DNA of 29,645 bases from Haplomitrium mnioides (GCA_049999725.1 JBNGIS010016700.1:1-29645); one strand, 5' to 3'; positions 10,869 to 21,447 are shown, numbered from the stretch's first letter. Numbers and translations are program-made. The notes: generated by a model not told the origin, from the letters alone.

Positions 10869-11325
10869 GAGGCAACGTCCTCGTTGTAAGTAAGAGAAGT
10901 CTCAAAAGATTGAACAAGTGCGGATGTGTTAGCCAAATTCTCCAAGGGCTCCCAAGTAGTGTCATAAAGTGGGTAACATTTCCAACGAACCAAATATTCG
11001 ACAATCTCACGACAACCACAACGCCGTGTACGTTTCTTCAAGAGTTGTTCCACCTCAAACTCTTAATGACCATCAATAAGTTCAAGTGGTGGAGAGGGTT
11101 CTTAGGTACTAATAAAAGAGGAAGAACGAGGAACAAAAACCCGTAATAAAGGGACATGAAAGACTGGATGAATCTACATGTGAGAAGGTAAAACCAACTG
11201 ATAGGCTACTTCACCAATACGAGCAAAGATAGAAAAAAGGCAAATAAAGTGAGCACTAAGCTTGCGAGAATGAAGCAAAGGAAGATTGGAAGTGGATAGC
11301 CAAACTTGGTCACCTAGAGCAAAAG
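10865..11325 (-). pseudogene. Element 1 integrase C-terminus and chromodomain
   Basis: The last part of pol. Reading from 11325 down, a GPY/F-like stretch (FARIGEVAYQLVLPSHM) is followed by a stop and then IHPVFHVPLL, typical of the integrase tail. After two further stops comes the chromodomain at 11053-10865, with IVEYLVRWKCYPLYDTTWEP and ENLANTSALVQSFE. Chromodomains of this kind direct integration towards particular chromatin. The aromatic cage residues are partly visible (Tyr and Trp positions), and the fold signature W-x(K/G)-xxxxxxTWEP is clear. Confidence 0.92.
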
Positions 11326-12225
11326 TCACCTCCCGACGATGAGCATCTGCATATTTTTTTGCCGATTACGAGCTACTGCAAGGTTTTCCTTGGCCCGTCG
11401 AATGTCGTGGTGTAGACGATGAAGAAAATCATCAACAGATAGACTATTGGAGGTGGGCGGTGATGCCGAATGAAGACTAGAGATTGTGGTTGGATGCTCA
11501 CCGTACATCAAAAAAAAAGGTGTGGCTCTTGTAGAACTGTTGATGGAGTTATTGTAAGAAAACTCTACAAGAGGTAGTAGCCAAACCCATTCCATTTGTT
11601 CTTCCAAGGTAAATGCTCGCAACATATCTTCAATTGTACGATTGGCTCGTTCAGTTTGACCATCAGATTCAAGGTGGTAGGCAGTAGACATAGCCAATTT
11701 GGTTTTTAATAGACCAAATATTGTGCGCCAAAACATACTAGTGAATTGAGTCCTACGATTAGAAATAATGACTTTAGAAAGACCATGATGAAAGTACATT
11801 GCTTCCAAATAAATGCGAGCTAACTCAGGGGCTATCACTGACTTGGTCATTGGACGAATATGGATCATTTTACTGAGTTTGTCTACAAAAAAAACAATAG
11901 CATCATAACCTGTAGACGTACGTGGTAACTTGCATACAATGTCCATACTTACATGTTCCCATCATCGATTGGGGATGGGAAGTGGTTGTAACAAGCCTCC
12001 ATGTTTAAGATTGGTAGATTTGTTCTGTTGACAAGCCAAACAACTCCGAACATATGCCTCCACATCTTGGTGCATCTTAGGCCAGTAATAAACACGTTGA
12101 AGATTATCCAATGTCTTCTCGATTCCAACATGTCCACCAATAGCAGAATCATGTGCTTCATGCAAAACTTCAGAGCGAAGTGTAATATTATTAGGGACCC
12201 ATATCTTATTTTGGAAGAAAGTCAA
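11326..12225 (-). pseudogene. Element 1 integrase, zinc-binding and catalytic core
   Basis: Inserts the element cDNA into host DNA. The zinc-binding HHCC domain (12225-11962) shows HEAHDSAIGGHVG and later CLACQQNKS. The RNase H-like core (11946-11326) has YDAIVFFVDKLSKMIHIRP with the first Asp, and then ISNRRTQFTSMFW where the second catalytic Asp (SDR in intact relatives) is Asn. The Glu region reads DGQTERANRTIEDMLRAF. The domains now lie in two frames separated near 11947-11962. The GAT to AAT change at the catalytic position should abolish activity. Confidence 0.95.
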
Positions 12226-12379
12226 ACCTCATACCATTTTTACCAACTTTTTTTTGTGCAACAATTATCTCTTCATCTTCCTTGACTGCAGCCAATATTT
12301 TTGACCACCATGTAGGATGTATGGCAACTTCTGACAAGATGTTGAGTTGAGGCATGCGGGTCAAAGCATCTGCAATTTG
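12226..12379 (-). pseudogene. Element 1 RNase H to integrase connector
   Basis: Short decayed part of pol between the RNase H end (VYVEGK, stop at 12380) and the integrase zinc domain. A run of eight T's near 12250 and stops in all frames make it unreadable. It is included because it lies inside the continuous pol region. Confidence 0.6.
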
Positions 12380-12781
12380 TCATTTTCCTTCCACATACAC
12401 CATCTTCATATGAAAGCATTGTCGCCACTCCGCCCATCGAATCTGTCTTTTGGAAAGTTCTTTTTGCGTTTCGAGATAGAGTAGAGGTTTATGATCAATC
12501 TCAACAATAAACTCCTTGTCCCCAAGATAATGCTTCCAATGCTTAGTAGATAACACGATCGCTAACTCCTCTCGCTTCGTGGTATGATAATTTTGCTCTG
12601 TGTCACTTAGCTTTCTGGAGAAGAAAGCAATAAGATGCCAGCCATCCTCCCATTCTTGTTGCAAAACCCCACCTATAGCTTTTCTTGATGCATCAACTGA
12701 AAGTTTTATTGGTCGTTTACAGTCATACCATTTGAGAATAGGAGCATGAAGAAGTGATTTCTTCAATGCTTGGAATGCCAA
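12380..12781 (-). pseudogene. Element 1 RNase H domain
   Basis: Degrades the RNA strand of the RNA-DNA hybrid during reverse transcription. One open stretch of 133 codons shows LSVDASRKAIGGVLQQ (first catalytic Asp), YHTTKREELAIVLSTKHW (catalytic Glu) and IDHKPLLYL (the conserved DHKPL). The frame stops at 12380 within the conserved tail after VYVEGK, where intact relatives continue to an ADALSR motif. Confidence 0.95.
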
Positions 12782-13696
12782 TTCTTCTACAGCTCCTCAC
12801 ATCTATGCATGATTTTTCTTGAGCAAATTGGTCAATGGTTCTCTTATTTGTGCAAATCCTTTCACAAATCGATGATAAAACCCAGTTAGCCCCAAAAATT
12901 CTCGTAGTTGTGTTTGATCACTAGGAGCTTCCCATTTTTAAATGGCCTCCACTTTCTCATCCATGACCTGAATTCCTATTGCACTCACCCAATGACCCAA
13001 GTAATCAACCTCTCTTTTGCCAATTTCACATTTTGACATCTTAACATATAGTTTGTGGTCCCGAAGTACCTTCAATATTGTTCGAAGGTGTCGTTAATGC
13101 TCATGAAGATTTTTGCTGTAAATAAGAATTTCATCCAATAAAAAAATAACAAACTTATCTAGAAAAGATCGAAAAATATCATTTATTATACTTATAAAAG
13201 TTGTAGGAGCATTAGTTAATCCAAATGTCATAACGAGATATTCAAAATGCCCATATCGACTTCAAAATGCTGTCTATAGCACATCACCCTCTGCGATTCA
13301 GATCTAGTTGTATCCACTTCTCAAATCCATCTTGGTAAAGTAGTTTTCTCCTTGAAGTTGATCAAATAAATCGTCCATTCTTGGCAATGGATATTTATTT
13401 TTCATTGTTTGTTGGTTGAGGGCCCGATAGTCGATACACATCCTCATACTCTTGTCTTTCTTTTTCACGAATAACACTGGTGCACCATAAGGAGAGATGT
13501 TTGGTTGAATAAATCCTTTCTCCAATAGTTCAGTGATTTGAGTTTTGCATTCTTCCAATTCATGAGGAGGTAAATGATATGGTGCCTTGCACGGTGGAGT
13601 ACTTCCTGGAACAACCTCAATCTTATGATCAACAGATCGCTTAGGTGGCAAACCTGGAGGTAAATCATTGAGAAAAACATCATGAAATTCTTTCAA
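12782..13696 (-). pseudogene. Element 1 reverse transcriptase
   Basis: The N-terminal half (13696-13304) is open: [60 protein letters not shown] and KMDLRSGYN. Two stops follow at once: TAG (13304-13306), where CAG Gln fits, and TGA (13298-13300), where CGA Arg fits, then IAEGD. Both look like C-to-T decay. The catalytic FxDD box near 13121-13145 reads LLDEILIYS, with the second Asp replaced by Glu. The rest down to 12782 is broken by more stops and shifts but keeps the thumb and connection (GFYHRFVKGF-like) character. Confidence 0.94.
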
Positions 13697-13753
13697 AACC
13701 TCTTGAAGTTCATGTGGAACTTTATGCTTGGAGTCCTCCTTATCACCTTCAAC

Positions 13754-14230
13754 CTAATGTATGAGTACCAAAAATACCACATCTTGTCTTTTTCTTGATT
13801 TTGCTCCAATCATATATAGAGGTAGTTTCCTTAGATAAGGTCGTATACAATCTCCCCAAATCTTCCATTGAGGTGTTATGAGGCTCTTCTGTTGCCAGTC
13901 CACTTGCGAGTTATCTCTTCTCAACCACTTCATTCCCAAAATGGCATCATATCTTACTAATGTTGTGATCTTCCATTCAAGCTCTTCTTGATAGTTGCCC
14001 ATATGTAAAGATATACTTTGAGACAATCTTCCAATTGGCTCGCTTTGTCCATTTGCCATTTCAACTACCTCGTGCTCTTCTTCCTCAAGGGGTAACTTCA
14101 ACTTTAGTGCCATTGCTTGTAATAAATAATTTTCTTCTGCTCTGGAATCCACCAAAACCTTTATTGGAAATCCTTCCATCCACCCATCAACTACAATTAG
14201 TCCTCCATTTTTTGTTTTTCTACCTGACAT
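13754..14230 (-). pseudogene. Element 1 aspartic protease
   Basis: Retropepsin-like protease that would cut the Gag-Pol polyprotein. The open stretch is 158 codons. The active-site loop reads VLVDSRAEENYL; retropepsins need D-(S/T)-G, so the Gly is now Arg (GGA to AGA would explain it). The second conserved region YDAILGMKWL is intact. The protease is probably inactive. Confidence 0.9.
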
Positions 14231-14348
14231 ATTTGACTTTTTCCCTCGCCATTCTTCTTCATCTCAGCAAAATCACGAGGTCTTTTTATTGGTGCCCATC
14301 GTTTCCCTGACATTCTTGGTCTCCTTCATTGTTGATATTGTGAAGAGG

Positions 14349-15254
14349 TCATCGAAACACTCGCCCTTGATTGCGTTGAATCGCTCTGCAATTTGGTGCA
14401 ATGTGTCCTATTCGACCACAATTGTAGCATGTTCTAGTTTCTCGCCTCTCTTCCATCCTCCTATCCGTAGCAATGTGTAGCCCCTCTTGTTGGTGATTTG
14501 GGTGATTGAAGTATTTTCTTCTTATGTTTCCCAACTCCATAGATGTGGGGCTATAATTCCCTCTTGTTTGCACAATCCCTAGTGTTCCTTCAATTCTCTA
14601 CGCAAATGATATGGCTTCATTAACATCTTTTGGGTTGCGCATCATAACTTCCTATCGAATCTTTCTCTTCAATCTTTGTAGAAACTTGTCAAGGGCCTCC
14701 GCTGAACTCATATCCTCGATTTGAACTTGTAAGCTCCGAAACTCTTCAATATACCTTGCAACGCTTCCTTGTTGCTCTAACTCCCAAAGCTTGGTTCTTG
14801 CAGTTAGAATAGAGTCTACAACTTTGAAGTTTTGTAGTAAACCTTCTTTTAGAGCGCTCTACAACAGTTGTTCTCCTCATGCATTTTTATGTCGCTCCTA
14901 TTCTTGTAGCCAAATGGATGCATGCTCAATTAAAAATGACCTTGGAAATAATCCTTTCTCCAAATTTGAAGCATGCGGATAGTATGACATGTGAACCTCC
15001 ATTCAATAAACCCACCCTTCTACAACACCAACCATGTGACTTCCTCCATAATGCTCCACTTTACATGACTTGCTCATCTTTTGTAGCAATGTTTCTCGAC
15101 TTCCTTCTCCATTCTCTTGTTGTAGTCGCATTTTCACCATTTCTCCCATCAGCATGTTTGTTTGTTGTTGACTTGCTATAAGAGCTGCTTGACGCTCCTC
15201 CAACTTGGCCATCATCCAAGGTCCTTCTTCCAGATTGCTAGAGTTTGTCTCCAT
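14349..15254 (-). pseudogene. Element 1 gag
   Basis: Structural protein of the virus-like particle. The start at 15254 gives METNSSNLEEG and a Gln-rich helix (LEERQAALIASQQQTNML). After frame breaks, the capsid region at about 14850-14600 reads LWELEQQGSVARYIEEFRSL and DKFLQRLKRKIR, typical of plant retrotransposon Gag, followed by an in-frame TAG. The nucleocapsid zinc knuckle is intact near 14430: CYNCGRIGHIAPNC (CX2CX4HX4C). The stretch ends at 14349. Confidence 0.92.
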
Positions 15255-15901
15255 GGTTTTTCTGTCACAACTTAGCTACGAGCGACTTATACAAAAACAA
15301 ATATATACACATTCCAATTATGTAGAATGGGTAAAATAAAAGGTTTAGTTGAGGCTAGCATTGACTCACAAAACCTCTCTCCAAACTTACGAACAAGGAA
15401 TTCTCGCTGCGTTTGTTTCGGCGTTACTCGAATAGAAATATGGCACTTGGAGTTGAACTTATCTAGAGGAGCTTAGTTCAAATCCATTTTCTACCTACCA
15501 TAAAACATAAATAAAACACTCCCACATAACACCATAGTTTACTATAGGTAAGATAACAAGCTCTCTTGATTCCATCACAAAAACCATAAAATCATCTCCA
15601 AAATTATACACTAAAATTTGACGAAAGAAATGTTTGTAAATGTTAAACACACAAATATTAAAGGGATTCAATAGAGGAATTCTATGAGGTACAAATGCTC
15701 TTCTATCCATTAGCTATCATAGCATCAAGTCAAACTTCTTATCTTCATTTATAAAGGATGGGATATCCGGTATCTTTTATTCATGAAAACTTGAAAGTTC
15801 GACTCTCTTGGAGTTCATGCAAAGTGGAGATTCCACTACCCCAAGAGGTCTTTAGTGCTTCTCCAAAGAGAGGTAGTCCACACTTCCTTAGAAAAAACCA
15901 A
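15255..15901 (-). other. Element 1 5' leader
   Basis: Untranslated leader between the primer site and gag, about 650 bp. It contains no supported coding sequence. RNA packaging signals would be expected here, but none can be pointed out. Confidence 0.7.
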
Positions 15902-15913
15902 GCTCTGATACCA
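15902..15913 (-). other. Element 1 primer binding site (initiator tRNA-Met)
   Basis: On the minus strand this is TGGTATCAGAGC, one base from the 5' LTR end. It matches the standard primer site complementary to the 3' end of plant initiator tRNA-Met. Confidence 0.95.
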
Positions 15914-15914
15914 T

Positions 15915-16464
15915 TGTAACACTACGCACATACATTGCACACAAATAATTAGCATAAGCACAACACACACAAGAGTAGCGCATAAAGAACTTCAAGAACC
16001 CGAAAGGTAAGAGATGCACAACAAAGCCCTCTCCCTTCTTTATATACTAAGTGAAAAGCACTTTGCTTGCATAGGTGGCGAAACCCAATTGATTCCTTTT
16101 CTATCCTCCTCTAATTGGACCACTCGTTTTCCTCTCTCATTGATTGGACCACCCTTTACTTTTATTCTCCTTATGCCACGTGTTCTTATCTTTAGAACCT
16201 TCCATTTCTCTTTAGTTCTTCTTTTGCCACGTGTCCTTATCCTATAATCTTCTATTTGCTTTAATCCTTCACTTGCCATGCGTCCGTATCCTCTTCTAAA
16301 GTGGCCTTTCTTTCACTTTAATTCGTTGACTTTCTCTCCTCTTGCTACGTGTCACTTTCTCTATAATAGCACTCGCTTTTTGATACTCTAACTTAGTAAT
16401 GGCTTTTTAGATATAGTTGTTGCTATTTTTTAGTTGTTGCTTACTAAAGTTAGTGACCATTACA
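15915..16464 (-). repeat. Element 1, 5' LTR
   Basis: 550 bp, in plus view from TGTAACACTACGC to gtgaccattaca. It would drive transcription of the element on the minus strand; a TATA-like tatatactaa lies near 16042. It keeps the proper TG...CA ends, unlike the 3' LTR, which has lost one terminal base match. Confidence 0.96.
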
Positions 16465-16469
16465 GAAAG
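16465..16469. repeat. Target-site duplication GAAAG, right copy
   Basis: Identical to 10299-10303 and directly outside the 5' LTR of element 1. Confidence 0.93.
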
Positions 16470-17210
16470 ACCTTAAACTTTCTCTCCACAATAGTAGTGG
16501 TAAAGTTTGGAAACCAGTGGTTTCTCCGTGCTTTTCATCTTCATTGTCGGCTTTCAATCTTTCTCCTAATGGTAGCAGTAGGGTCTCTAGTCTGGTTGTC
16601 CCTCCTCTTTCTTTGTCTGCCTAGGCGGTCTGTTGCCCTCCTTTATGATCTTCTAGAGTTTTTGGCTACAGAGATTTTCATAGGCGGATTTCTTTTCTTG
16701 ACAAGGTCATGTCCCAAGGTAAGTTTAGCTTAAGTTTACTCCACAAGTTTAAACTTCATAATTTAGTGAGGATGTTGTTCCTTTTGTCCAATTTCTCTCT
16801 CTTGGGCTTAGGTATTACTCCAGCACATAGTGTGCAACTTTCTCTGGTCCTAAGTAACTTCCTTAGGTCCAAGTTTGTCCTCTTAGTTCATTCTCCTAAA
16901 AATTCAGTTCATAGAGAGATTCTCATTTGTGTCTTTGTTTCTTCTCACCTGGATAGAATCCAACTTATCTCGATCCATAGATTACCTTTCACGCTAGATT
17001 GTCTTCTTCTAGGTCTTAAGAAGTTTTGGTCTCCACCTCTAGTCATCTGGAAGTATGCCAAAACCATAGGACAATCTTATTGTAACTATAACCTTATAGG
17101 TAGAAAGTTAAATCAGCAAAGCCTTTTGCATATTTTAGTTGCTAACTATGTCTGCTCTCTTTTTGTTCATTTCTTAGATCCTCATTGTGATCACAACTAA
17201 TCTTGATATT
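16470..17210 (+). pseudogene. Penelope-like element linker, right part
   Basis: Continues the endonuclease frame after the nested insertion (DLKLSLHNSSGKVWKPVV, then stops), and later shifts to another frame with HKFKLHNLVRMLF and SPKNSVHREILI. It joins the nuclease to the reverse transcriptase. I recognise no named domain. The frame is held only in patches, with several stops and at least one shift before 16760. Confidence 0.65.
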
Positions 17211-18770
17211 CTTAATAGACCTAATCTTATAGACTTGTTTTCTCGTGGCACGAGATTTAGATGAGCTTGTCTCTCTAAACTTTCTTTGCTTAGAGCTATA
17301 AAACAAGGCCTACATAAGTATGCTAACCGCTTAGAAGAGTTTTTTGCAGTGCAATGCATTATGCAACGCTGGCTGTCTAAAGTGCTTGAGATTGTGAAAT
17401 CTAAGTTGGAGTACTTGCCTCTTCAGCGGTCTGCTACTTCTTCACATCCCTTAACTTGTTTAGACCTGAAAGCCTTAAAGAACTTCTAGAAACAATTTGT
17501 TATTATATATATGGACAAATGTAGTAATAATTTTGTGTTTGTTTGTAAGAAGCATTATGTGTCTACCATTTCCCAAGAGTTGTGCTCTTCAGTAAACACT
17601 TATCAAAGGTTGGATGTTAGTGAAGCTAATGTTTTTTAGACTCACAAAAAATTCTTTAATCATCACTTGTTTAAAATCAACAAGTTAGGTCCTAGACTCC
17701 CCTTCATGTGTGCTTCTTGGAAGTTTCACAATAGTCCTAAGAAACCCAGGTTCATTAATGTTGCATGTGGTACCACTCTTACTGATGTTTCTAGATGGCT
17801 TAGTTGTTGTTACAAACTATATTACCTAATGTGCATAAACTTTGGGTGGACACACTTTAAAAAGCTCTAATGTTCCTTGTGAAGGTAGTTGGATCTTGAA
17901 GGATTCTACAAACATTAATAAAGTGACAAGCTTTATTAATTCCTCAAGAACTCTCTCGGAGAAATCTTCATGTTTAGTTGTGCAGTCTTTTGACTTTTTG
18001 ACTCTTTATACTAATATAGACTTAGCAGATCTTTAAACCAGAATGAGTTCTCTTTTCCTAAAAGTTTTTAGTAAACAGTTTAAACTCCATCGGTTCAGAT
18101 TCTTGGTTGTTCATAAAACAACATTTGATTTTAAATACATGTGGCTTAAAAGTAAAGAATAAGTACATTCTTGTGTAATCTTGAAGTCTTTTAAGTTAGT
18201 AGAAGCCACAGACCTTCATAAGCTTCGCTTGTTAGAAGATTTGATGATGGTTTGTTTGTCCCTGATTTGGAAAACTTTTTGGATTTCATGTACTTGGATG
18301 TTCATGCTATAGGAGGCATCTTTTCCTAGCAATTCATGTGAGCTAAACTCTACCTCTAATGGCTTCTCTTGCCACTTCTTAGATCTAGATATTACACATT
18401 CTAAGAAAGGCTTAGAAGTCAATATTTTTAATAAGCAGAACCTACCAGAGTACGCAAACACTCAGATAATTAGAATGCCTCATATTTAGTCTAATATCTT
18501 AGATATAGCTAAATTTGGAGTAGTCAACAGCCAATTCTTCAGATTTATTCGTCTTTATAGCTCTAAGGAGTTTTTTGTATGTCAAATGGCGGGTCTCATT
18601 TTCTTCTTAAGGATAAAGGTTATCCAGTTCACAAGCTTATGAACAGAACTAAGGGTCTACTTACTCGAGTGAAATTCTTGTATGGATTATCAACTATGGG
18701 CATTTTCAAGAAGATATGGTAAAAGGTATGTTCGTTTATAGTGGAGAGCTTCATATAAGCCCACTTCTAA
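17211..18770 (+). pseudogene. Penelope-type reverse transcriptase
   Basis: PLE reverse transcriptases are related to telomerase. Patches in changing frames follow the family order: NRPNLIDLFSRGTRFR (17215-17262), DKCSNNFVFVCKKHYVS (from 17514), WKFHNSPKKPRFINV (from 17718, the K-H-x-P-x-x-RFI box), FDFLTLYTNIDLADL (17989-18033, motif A with the LYTNI signature), RFDDGLFVP (18237 on, catalytic DD), LDLDITHSKKGLEVNIFNKQ (about 18379) and the thumb region VHKLMNRTKGLLTRVKFLYG (about 18630). Motif B, expected at 18120-18220, is not readable. Many stops and frameshifts show long decay. Confidence 0.85.
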
Positions 18771-18869
18771 TCATTCTAATTTTTCTAATTAACTAGCATC
18801 TACTTTTTCCTATTCTATTCTATTCTTCCTTTGTTTTCCTACTCTCTTTCAATTTTTTCTCGGGTTTTG

Positions 18870-18872
<3 letters not shown>

Positions 18873-18910
<38 letters not shown>
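18873..18910. repeat. (TG)19 microsatellite
   Basis: Nineteen perfect TG dinucleotides, shortly after the end of the Penelope-like RT sequence. It may lie in the 3' untranslated part of that element. Confidence 0.97.
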
Positions 18911-18917
<7 letters not shown>

Positions 18918-19034
18918 GCAGTGCTAGTTAACATTATGCCTACGTTTTCCCACCACTTCCGGAATAGTGATAGAAACGTAGGACTTTAGTTTTGCCTTTG
19001 GCATAACTTATATCTATGGCTTGGAATTGACAAA

Positions 19035-19315
19035 GTCTATGGTAAAGTAGTAGTAATATGTCAATACTACTCATAATGTTGCTTAGAGGTCTATGGAAGT
19101 GCTTGGTAAAGTAGTAGTAATCTATCAATACTACTCATAATGCTACTTAGAGGTCTATGGAAGTGCTTGGTAAAGTAGTAGTAATCTTCATAATGATGTT
19201 TAGAGGTCTATGGAATACTCATAATGTTACTTAGAGGTCTATGGAAGTGCTTAGTAAAGTAGTAGTAATCCTCATAATGATGTTTACAGGTCTATGGAAG
19301 TGCTTGACAAACACG
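19035..19315. repeat. Tandem repeat, 64-bp unit
   Basis: The word ggtaaagtagtagtaat (agtaaag in the last copy) starts at 19041, 19105, 19169 and about 19253: two steps of 64 bp and one of 84. Each unit also carries actcataatg, ttagaggtctatgg and aagtgctt. The fourth step contains a partial extra copy. Confidence 0.93.
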
Positions 19316-20886
19316 ATGCGCAACACTGCACTTCTCCTCTAGTTAGTTAGTTAATTTAATTTAATTTAATTTATAATACTTATTTTATTTTTGGGTTTCT
19401 TCTGCTTTATTTTTGTTTTTTATTGGGGTGGAGGTTGGGTTGTTAATCTTTTCAATCTTCAGTACACATCATCTTGATTGACTTTATGATTGACTACCTT
19501 AGTTTGTAAGTATGGAGTTCTTTCAATACTTATAAAGATATACATACTTTATATACTTTTTGCTTTCAACCAACTACACCTAGAGTAAGAATTTTATTGA
19601 ATGAAATCTAGTGCTATTGGCCTCATGAGTTATTGGATTACCTTGCATTCTTGTAATTCTATAGATGTAAATACCAAGCTTGCAAATGGTTTGTGAATTA
19701 CCATAATACCATGATGTAGATTGAAAGTTATTGAGTGTAGATTGATTTACTTATGTATAATAGAATTCTTATCTACTTATATAATAGAATTCAGTCTTTT
19801 TGGTTGGTACTAGTTGTCATCATCTCTTTGTTGTGGTCTTTGTTACATTGGTGATTGGTGATAAAAAGAAGTTAAGATGTTGTTCCTCCATTTGTGTTTA
19901 AATGCTTTGTACTATTTTTTTCCATTTGTATGCAAATGCTTTGTATTATTTTTACTTGCTGCATCAAATACTATTGTGTACCATTTCTTTCCATCTTCAA
20001 TACTATGGTGCGCAGTTTTCTCCCTTGCTCTATAAATGCTATCCGGTGTTCTACAAATACTATCTTGCACAATTCTCTTTCATGCTCTATCTAATCCTAT
20101 TCAATACATATTTTATCTAATTTTCTCGATTTCTTTTTGTTCCTTCTTCTCATGTAGGTTCATAACAATGTCTTTACTTGCATCATCAATTTCTTCTATT
20201 TTGCTTCCGCTTTCATTTGTTATCAAGCATATGTCTTTAAGCATTTGTTATTGAGCATTGAGCATCAACCACCCATCATCGAGCATTTGTTATTGAGCTT
20301 CATGTTTTACTTCTACATCCGACTTGGAGTATTTGTTATAAGCTTTGTGCTCTATTTTTTGCATTCGTCTTTGAGCATTTATTATCGAGCATCAAGTGTT
20401 CTTATTATTGCGCATTTGTTTTTTTCTTCATTTGTTATATTTTTTAGTATACAAAGATCTATTATGGGCTTTCAATTACTTCTTCTTTGAAAGCTACTTT
20501 CTTAATCTATATGAGTATTTTGACTTTTTTTTTGCTAAAATTATTTTTGTTGAAGAATTCAACGCTTCTGTTTTTGTTGTTTTGGAGATAGGTCTACATT
20601 TCTCTATGCGCATATTGGGACATTGGAGGTGGAAAAACCATTTAGCACCCATCAAAGGTTTCAAAATATGTGTATTAGCGATGCTAAGAGAGCATTTGAT
20701 TGAGCTGTATCAAAATTTTTTGATTTTCTTTCTTTTGTTTTTTGTTTGTTATTCTTACATAGTTTCAAAACTATCACTTTATCTACATCATCAATTTCTC
20801 CTCATATGCTTCAAATTATATCGATTACTCAAGTTTCTGTTCTTTTGTCTCACGCAAGTTTGCAAAGATCTGAACTTCATCGAGTT
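19316..20886. other. Low-complexity AT-rich stretch, no gene recognised
   Basis: T-rich sequence. It holds a short (TTTAA)n-like run at 19350-19370 (ttaatttaatttaattt), a near-duplicate at 19886-19955 (catttgtNtNNaaatgctttgta twice), and repeated gagcatttgttattgagc-like words between 20235 and 20420. The open frames here, the longest at 20396-20935, are almost pure Phe/Leu/Ile/Tyr and follow from composition. I see no RNA gene or transposon end before the LTR at 20887. Confidence 0.55.
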
Positions 20887-21363
20887 TGTAAAAGAACTCA
20901 AAAACCTATTTCCAAACCCATTTCCAAATGAGTAACAACTCCAAGATAACTCTAGTAGAGTTATGCAACTCAAAGGCCAATAAGCAAACAAAACCAAGAG
21001 TGCAAGCCAAAGCCAAGCAACCACAGAGCTAAATCAAATTAAGAGAAACTCCACAATAAGGAGTGAGGCTATAAAGCCCTTCTATTTATCAAGAGAAGAA
21101 GTGTCATCGCCCATTCTTTCATTTACAAGTCACTTCCAATTTCAGCCTTAAAAGTGATCTTATGTTACTTATCTAAAAGTAAACTTGAAGGCAATTAATC
21201 TTATCTCACTTCAATCTTAAAAGTAACTTTATACCACTTTACTTAAAGTAACTTTGAAAACAAGTAACATTGAAATGATTTCAATGCTAAAAGTGACCCC
21301 TCTACCACTTCACTCCTTTCTATTTTCTTGTAAATAACACAACATCATGCTTGTATTATTATA
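20887..21363 (-). repeat. Copy A 3' LTR, expanded form
   Basis: 477 bp, aligned from tgtaaaagaactc at 20887 to tgtattattata at 21363 with the 330-bp LTR at 25548-25877. Shared blocks include aagcccttctattta and acaagtcacttc. The extra length lies at 21147-21290, where a (c/t)taaaagt(a/g)a word occurs about five times against one in the other copy. The ends are TG and TA in plus view (the CA end has decayed). The left flank is gagtt. Confidence 0.88.
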
Positions 21364-21447
21364 TAATCTGCGCCTTCAAATCGATGATGTTCTTGTCGTT
21401 GCGGCAACTTTCAAGTAATTGAATTGCTTCTTGAGCATTCTCAAGGT

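Larger units (their letters stand above)
10304..16464 (-). mobile_element. Complete Ty3/Gypsy chromovirus, element 1
   Basis: A structurally complete LTR retrotransposon of 6161 bp in minus orientation. On its own strand the order is 5' LTR (15915-16464), primer site, gag, protease, reverse transcriptase, RNase H, integrase, chromodomain, polypurine tract, 3' LTR (10304-10852). Integrase downstream of RT/RNase H defines Ty3/Gypsy, and the C-terminal chromodomain places it among chromoviruses. The perfect GAAAG duplication shows a single insertion event into the Penelope-like element. It is no longer autonomous: gag and pol are broken by stops, and catalytic residues of protease, RT and integrase are changed. 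I count very roughly 35-40 differences between the LTRs by eye (about 7 percent), so it is not recent. Confidence 0.97.
9575..18770 (+). mobile_element. Penelope-like retroelement with upstream GIY-YIG endonuclease, split by a nested chromovirus
   Basis: Two decayed coding parts lie in the same orientation: a GIY-YIG-like endonuclease at 9575-10239 and a Penelope-type reverse transcriptase at about 17200-18720. Between them lies a complete LTR retrotransposon (10304-16464). With that element and one GAAAG copy removed, the endonuclease frame runs on (apart from a TAA at 10237-10239) across the junction at 10303/16470 into a basic linker. That supports one original polyprotein of endonuclease, linker, then reverse transcriptase. 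Canonical Penelope elements carry the endonuclease C-terminally; N-terminal placement is known from a permuted PLE clade. The left limit is the first codon of the readable frame, the right limit is where RT-like sequence ends, and the true termini are not visible. Confidence 0.8.

Noticed and set aside
9000-19400. Hammerhead ribozyme of a Penelope-like element
   Set aside because: I searched by eye for the CTGATGA core with a GAAA partner near both ends of the element and found no credible pair. A covariance-model search would be decisive.
20396-20935. Open frame of 179 codons, plus strand, hydrophobic
   Set aside because: Composition is almost entirely Phe, Leu, Ile, Tyr and Ser from T-rich DNA, and its end runs into an LTR. 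It is not a membrane protein I can support.
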